Assembly: GCA_040399685.1 (NCBI GenBank)
Contig: JBBART010000010.1
Coordinates: forward strand, 1-64,000
Reading direction: 5' to 3'
DNA: 64,000 nt
Source of the DNA: CAIQQQ01 sp040399685
Lineage (GTDB): Bacteria > Pseudomonadota > Alphaproteobacteria > Acetobacterales > Acetobacteraceae
In this document: positions 61,975 to 64,000 of the stretch, piece by piece
How the letters are laid out: every line of letters begins with the position of its first letter
Numbering within the stretch: position 1 is the first letter of the stretch
The notes under the pieces: generated by a model
What the model saw: only the letters and a program-made list of their open reading frames with translations
What the model was told of the DNA's origin: nothing
Database searches by the model: none
Made by a program: the position numbers and the translations under genes

Positions 61975-63273
61975 TCAGCGATAGATCGGGAACCGCGAGC
62001 ACAACTCCAGAACCCGCTTGCCGACAGCCGCTTCGGCAGCCGTGTTGCTGCCGTCGTTGGAGGCCGAAAGCCCATCCAGCACTTCGCCGATCATGCGACC
62101 CACTTCCTCGAACTCCGCCACGCCGAAACCGCGGGTGGTCGCGGCCGGGGTGCCGAGGCGGATGCCGGACGTCACGGCCGGCTTGGCCGGATCGAACGGA
62201 ATGGCGTTCTTGTTGGCCGTCATGTGCGCCCGCTCCAGCGAGGCTTCGGACGCCTTGCCGGTCACGTTCTTCGGCCGCAGATCCACCAGCATCAGATGGC
62301 TGTCGGTGCCACCGGTGACGATGTTCACACCCTGGGCCACCAGAACGGCGGCAAGGGCACGGGCGTTGTCGAGCACGGCCTTCTGATAGACGCGGAAATC
62401 AGGACGCAGCGCCTCGCCGAACGCCACGGCCTTGGCGGCAATCACATGCATCAGCGGGCCGCCCTGCAGGCCAGGGAACACGGCGGAATTAATCTTTTTG
62501 CCCAGCGCCTCATCGTTGGACAGGATCATGCCGCCGCGCGGGCCGCGCAGGGTTTTATGGGTGGTGGTGGTGACCACATGGGCGTGCGGCAGCGGGCTGG
62601 GATACACGCCGCCGGCCACGAGACCCGCGAAATGCGCCATGTCCACCATGAACAGCGCGCCCACCTCGTCAGCCACCTTGCGGATGCGGGCGAAATCGAT
62701 GACGCGGGAATAGGCGGAACCGCCGGCGATGATCAGCTTCGGCTTTTCCTCGCGGGCGAGGCGCTCAAGCTGCTCGTAATCCAGCAGGCCGTCCTCGGCG
62801 CGCACGCCGTACTGCACGGCGCGGAACCACTTGCCGGACATGTTCGGCGCTGCGCCATGCGTCAGATGCCCACCGGCATCCAGGCTCATGCCCAGAATGG
62901 TGTCGCCCGGCTGCAACAGCGCCAGAAACACGGCCTGGTTGGCGTTGGCACCGGAATGTGGCTGCACGTTGGCGAAGCTGCACTCGAACAGCTTCTTGGC
63001 GCGGTCGATCGCCAACTGCTCCGCCACGTCCACATAGACGCAGCCGCCGTAATAGCGGCGGCCGGGATAGCCCTCGGCGTATTTGTTGGTCAGCACCGAA
63101 CCCTGGGCTTCCAGCACGGCGGCCGAGACGATGTTCTCGCTGGCGATGAGCTCGATGCCGTCCTGCTGGCGGCCGAGTTCATGGCCGATGGCGGCGGCGA
63201 TCTCAGGATCGGCCTCGGCGAGCGATGCCGAGAAAAAGCGTTGCAGGCTGGCTGCGGCGGACAATTCGTTCAT
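61975..63273 (-). CDS. glyA: Serine hydroxymethyltransferase
   Basis: GlyA interconverts serine and glycine, loading one-carbon units on tetrahydrofolate. The product is 432 aa, with ELIASENIVS near 41-50, NKYAEGYPGRRYYGG near 63-77, MVDMAHFAGLVAGG near 209-222 and the PLP lysine Lys240 in VTTTTHKTLRGP. All catalytic segments are intact. The start overlaps the rpiB stop (ATGA). Confidence 0.97.
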   Translation of the reverse strand: MNELSAAASLQRFFSASLAEADPEIAAAIGHELGRQQDGIELIASENIVSAAVLEAQGSVLTNKYAEGYPGRRYYGGCVYVDVAEQLAIDRAKKLFECSFANVQPHSGANANQAVFLALLQPGDTILGMSLDAGGHLTHGAAPNMSGKWFRAVQYGVRAEDGLLDYEQLERLAREEKPKLIIAGGSAYSRVIDFARIRKVADEVGALFMVDMAHFAGLVAGGVYPSPLPHAHVVTTTTHKTLRGPRGGMILSNDEALGKKINSAVFPGLQGGPLMHVIAAKAVAFGEALRPDFRVYQKAVLDNARALAAVLVAQGVNIVTGGTDSHLMLVDLRPKNVTGKASEASLERAHMTANKNAIPFDPAKPAVTSGIRLGTPAATTRGFGVAEFEEVGRMIGEVLDGLSASNDGSNTAAEAAVGKRVLELCSRFPIYR

Positions 63274-63737
63274 GGGGTCTTCCTCTCGGCGCGTGCGATC
63301 TTGGCGATCCGGCGATCATGGCGACCGCCCTCGTAGTCGGTCGCCAGGAAGGTTCTGACGATATCGATCGCCATGTCCTCCCCGATCATCCGTCCGCCGA
63401 GAGCGAGCATGTTGGCGTTGTTATGCTGCCGCGCAAGGCGGGCAGAGGTGGTTTCGTTGACCATCGCGCAACGAATCGCTTCATGGCGATTGGCCGCGTA
63501 GGACATGCCGAGCCCGGTGCCGCAGACCAGCACGCCGAACCGGGCAGCGCCGGTTTCGACCGCTTCGCACACGACATGGGCATAATCAGGATAATCAACG
63601 CTCTCTGCGCCGTTTGTGCCAAAATCCTGCACAACATGGCCTTTTGTGCGCAGCCAGGTCGCCAAAGCGTCTTTCAGCTTCCAGCCACCATGATCGGCGC
63701 CAAGCGCCACGACGATAGATTCAGAGTGCGTGTTCAT
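63270..63737 (-). CDS. rpiB: Ribose 5-phosphate isomerase B
   Basis: RpiB interconverts ribose 5-phosphate and ribulose 5-phosphate. The product is 155 aa, with ALGADHGGWKLK near 11-22, DFGTNGAESVDYPDYA near 38-53, and the catalytic Cys72 in VLVCGTGLGMS; HNNANMLALGGR follows near 107. The ATG at 63737 is chosen by family length over an upstream ATG at 63785. It is coupled to glyA (ATGA), a common alphaproteobacterial pair. Ribulose 5-phosphate is also the substrate of the kdsD product. Confidence 0.93.
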   Translation of the reverse strand: MNTHSESIVVALGADHGGWKLKDALATWLRTKGHVVQDFGTNGAESVDYPDYAHVVCEAVETGAARFGVLVCGTGLGMSYAANRHEAIRCAMVNETTSARLARQHNNANMLALGGRMIGEDMAIDIVRTFLATDYEGGRHDRRIAKIARAERKTP

Positions 63738-63805
63738 CTCAGCCGTGTAGCACGCATGTCCGCCCTGCGGGAATTGTCGCGTCACACATCCCGGTCATGC
63801 GGCAT

Positions 63806-64000
63806 TCAGGGTATCGGGGCGGTTGGCAGCGATTCGAGAAAAGCGGGAATCCGGCGCATCGCATCGTTCCGCGCCTCGGGGTCGGTGCCGGCATGAACCG
63901 ACTTGTCGGCGTTCTGGCTGGTGGGGATGTTCTGCATCACGCGGACGCCGCCGGGCGCATCAAAATCGTGATACGCGCCGGGGTAGGCCACCATCGTCAG
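63806..64000 (-). CDS. Dienelactone hydrolase family protein, C-terminal part
   Basis: Only the last 64 codons are in the window; the 5' part runs off the right edge. VAYPGAYHDFDAPG carries the expected catalytic His of the Cys/Ser-Asp-His triad of dienelactone hydrolases, and the end reads AMRRIPAFLESL. The substrate is unknown. It is transcribed towards rpiB, with about 70 bases between. Confidence 0.75.
   Translation of the reverse strand: MTMVAYPGAYHDFDAPGGVRVMQNIPTSQNADKSVHAGTDPEARNDAMRRIPAFLESLPTAPIP

Noticed and set aside
1..64000. CRISPR arrays, toxin-antitoxin pairs, prophage or defence genes
   Set aside because: No direct-repeat/spacer pattern, integrase, phage structural gene or recognised defence domain was seen; the window is mostly core metabolism, envelope and flagellar genes.

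Overview
The window is ordinary-density, GC-rich bacterial chromosome carrying about 57 protein genes (one cut by the right edge) and one tRNA. The gene content points to a flagellated alphaproteobacterium, most likely Rhodospirillales/Acetobacteraceae. The evidence is a hisZ-purA pair, a serC of the alphaproteobacterial type, a FzlA-like FtsZ-binding GST fold, an ELM1-family protein, a kdsD-lptC-lptA-lptB-rpoN-hpf cluster, a CckA-like kinase directly behind fliQ-fliR-flhB, and a GTTC-N7-GTTC SOS box in front of recA. Species assignment is inference from gene families and order; no marker rRNA is present.

Layout. 1-600: a tandem 22-base repeat (possible insertion-sequence end) and one hypothetical gene. 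0.7-7 kb (minus): AAA ATPase, serC, Kef-type antiporter, hisZ, purA. 7-10 kb: aldose epimerase, GAF-GGDEF cyclase, FzlA-like protein. 10-18 kb (minus): NDUFA9-like epimerase, then gltD, a DUF2059 gene and gltB. 18-25 kb (plus): tRNA-Leu(CAG), RNase D, then the LPS/sigma-54 cluster kdsD-lptC-lptA-lptB-rpoN-hpf. 25-29 kb: cytochrome b561, a LysM protein, a hypothetical, psd-pssA. 29-33 kb (minus): a two-subunit CoA-transferase-like enzyme coupled to a CaiB/BaiF CoA-transferase, and an NRAMP-like transporter. 33-38 kb: a degenerate-receiver OmpR-type regulator and a four-gene oligopeptide ABC operon. 38-44.7 kb: AI-2E-type permease, hydroxypyruvate isomerase and tartronate semialdehyde reductase, DUF2147, a small conserved protein, a tartrate/D-malate dehydrogenase, an ELM1-like protein, pyrE. 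44.8-50.3 kb: chemoreceptor, cytidine deaminase-like gene, recA with LexA operator, CckA-like hybrid kinase. 50.2-53.6 kb (minus): flgB-flgC-fliE-fliQ-fliR-flhB feeding into the kinase. 53.6-56.6 kb: SMP-30 lactonase and XylB-like dehydrogenase (tail to tail), FAD monooxygenase. 56.6-64 kb (minus): rpiB-glyA-nrdR-ribD-ribE-ribBA-ribH-nusB-thiL, with the end of a dienelactone hydrolase at the right edge.

Genes are tightly packed, and 1-nt (TGATG) or 4-nt (ATGA/GTGA) stop/start overlaps recur in most operons, so translational coupling is the rule. Functional themes are envelope biogenesis (A5P isomerase, Lpt export, phosphatidylethanolamine synthesis), nitrogen assimilation (GOGAT), purine/pyrimidine/histidine/serine/riboflavin/thiamine/one-carbon metabolism, glyoxylate-type and sugar-acid oxidation, and cell-cycle/flagellar control.

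No CRISPR array, toxin-antitoxin pair, prophage or defence island is visible, and no wholly new multi-gene system stands out. The points most worth a second look are the pseudo-receiver regulator, the membrane-less CckA-like kinase, the CoA-transferase-like pair lacking the usual catalytic Glu, the RibBA whose cyclohydrolase half has lost its zinc ligands, the nested palindrome between hyi and glxR, and a DUF2059 gene between gltD and gltB.
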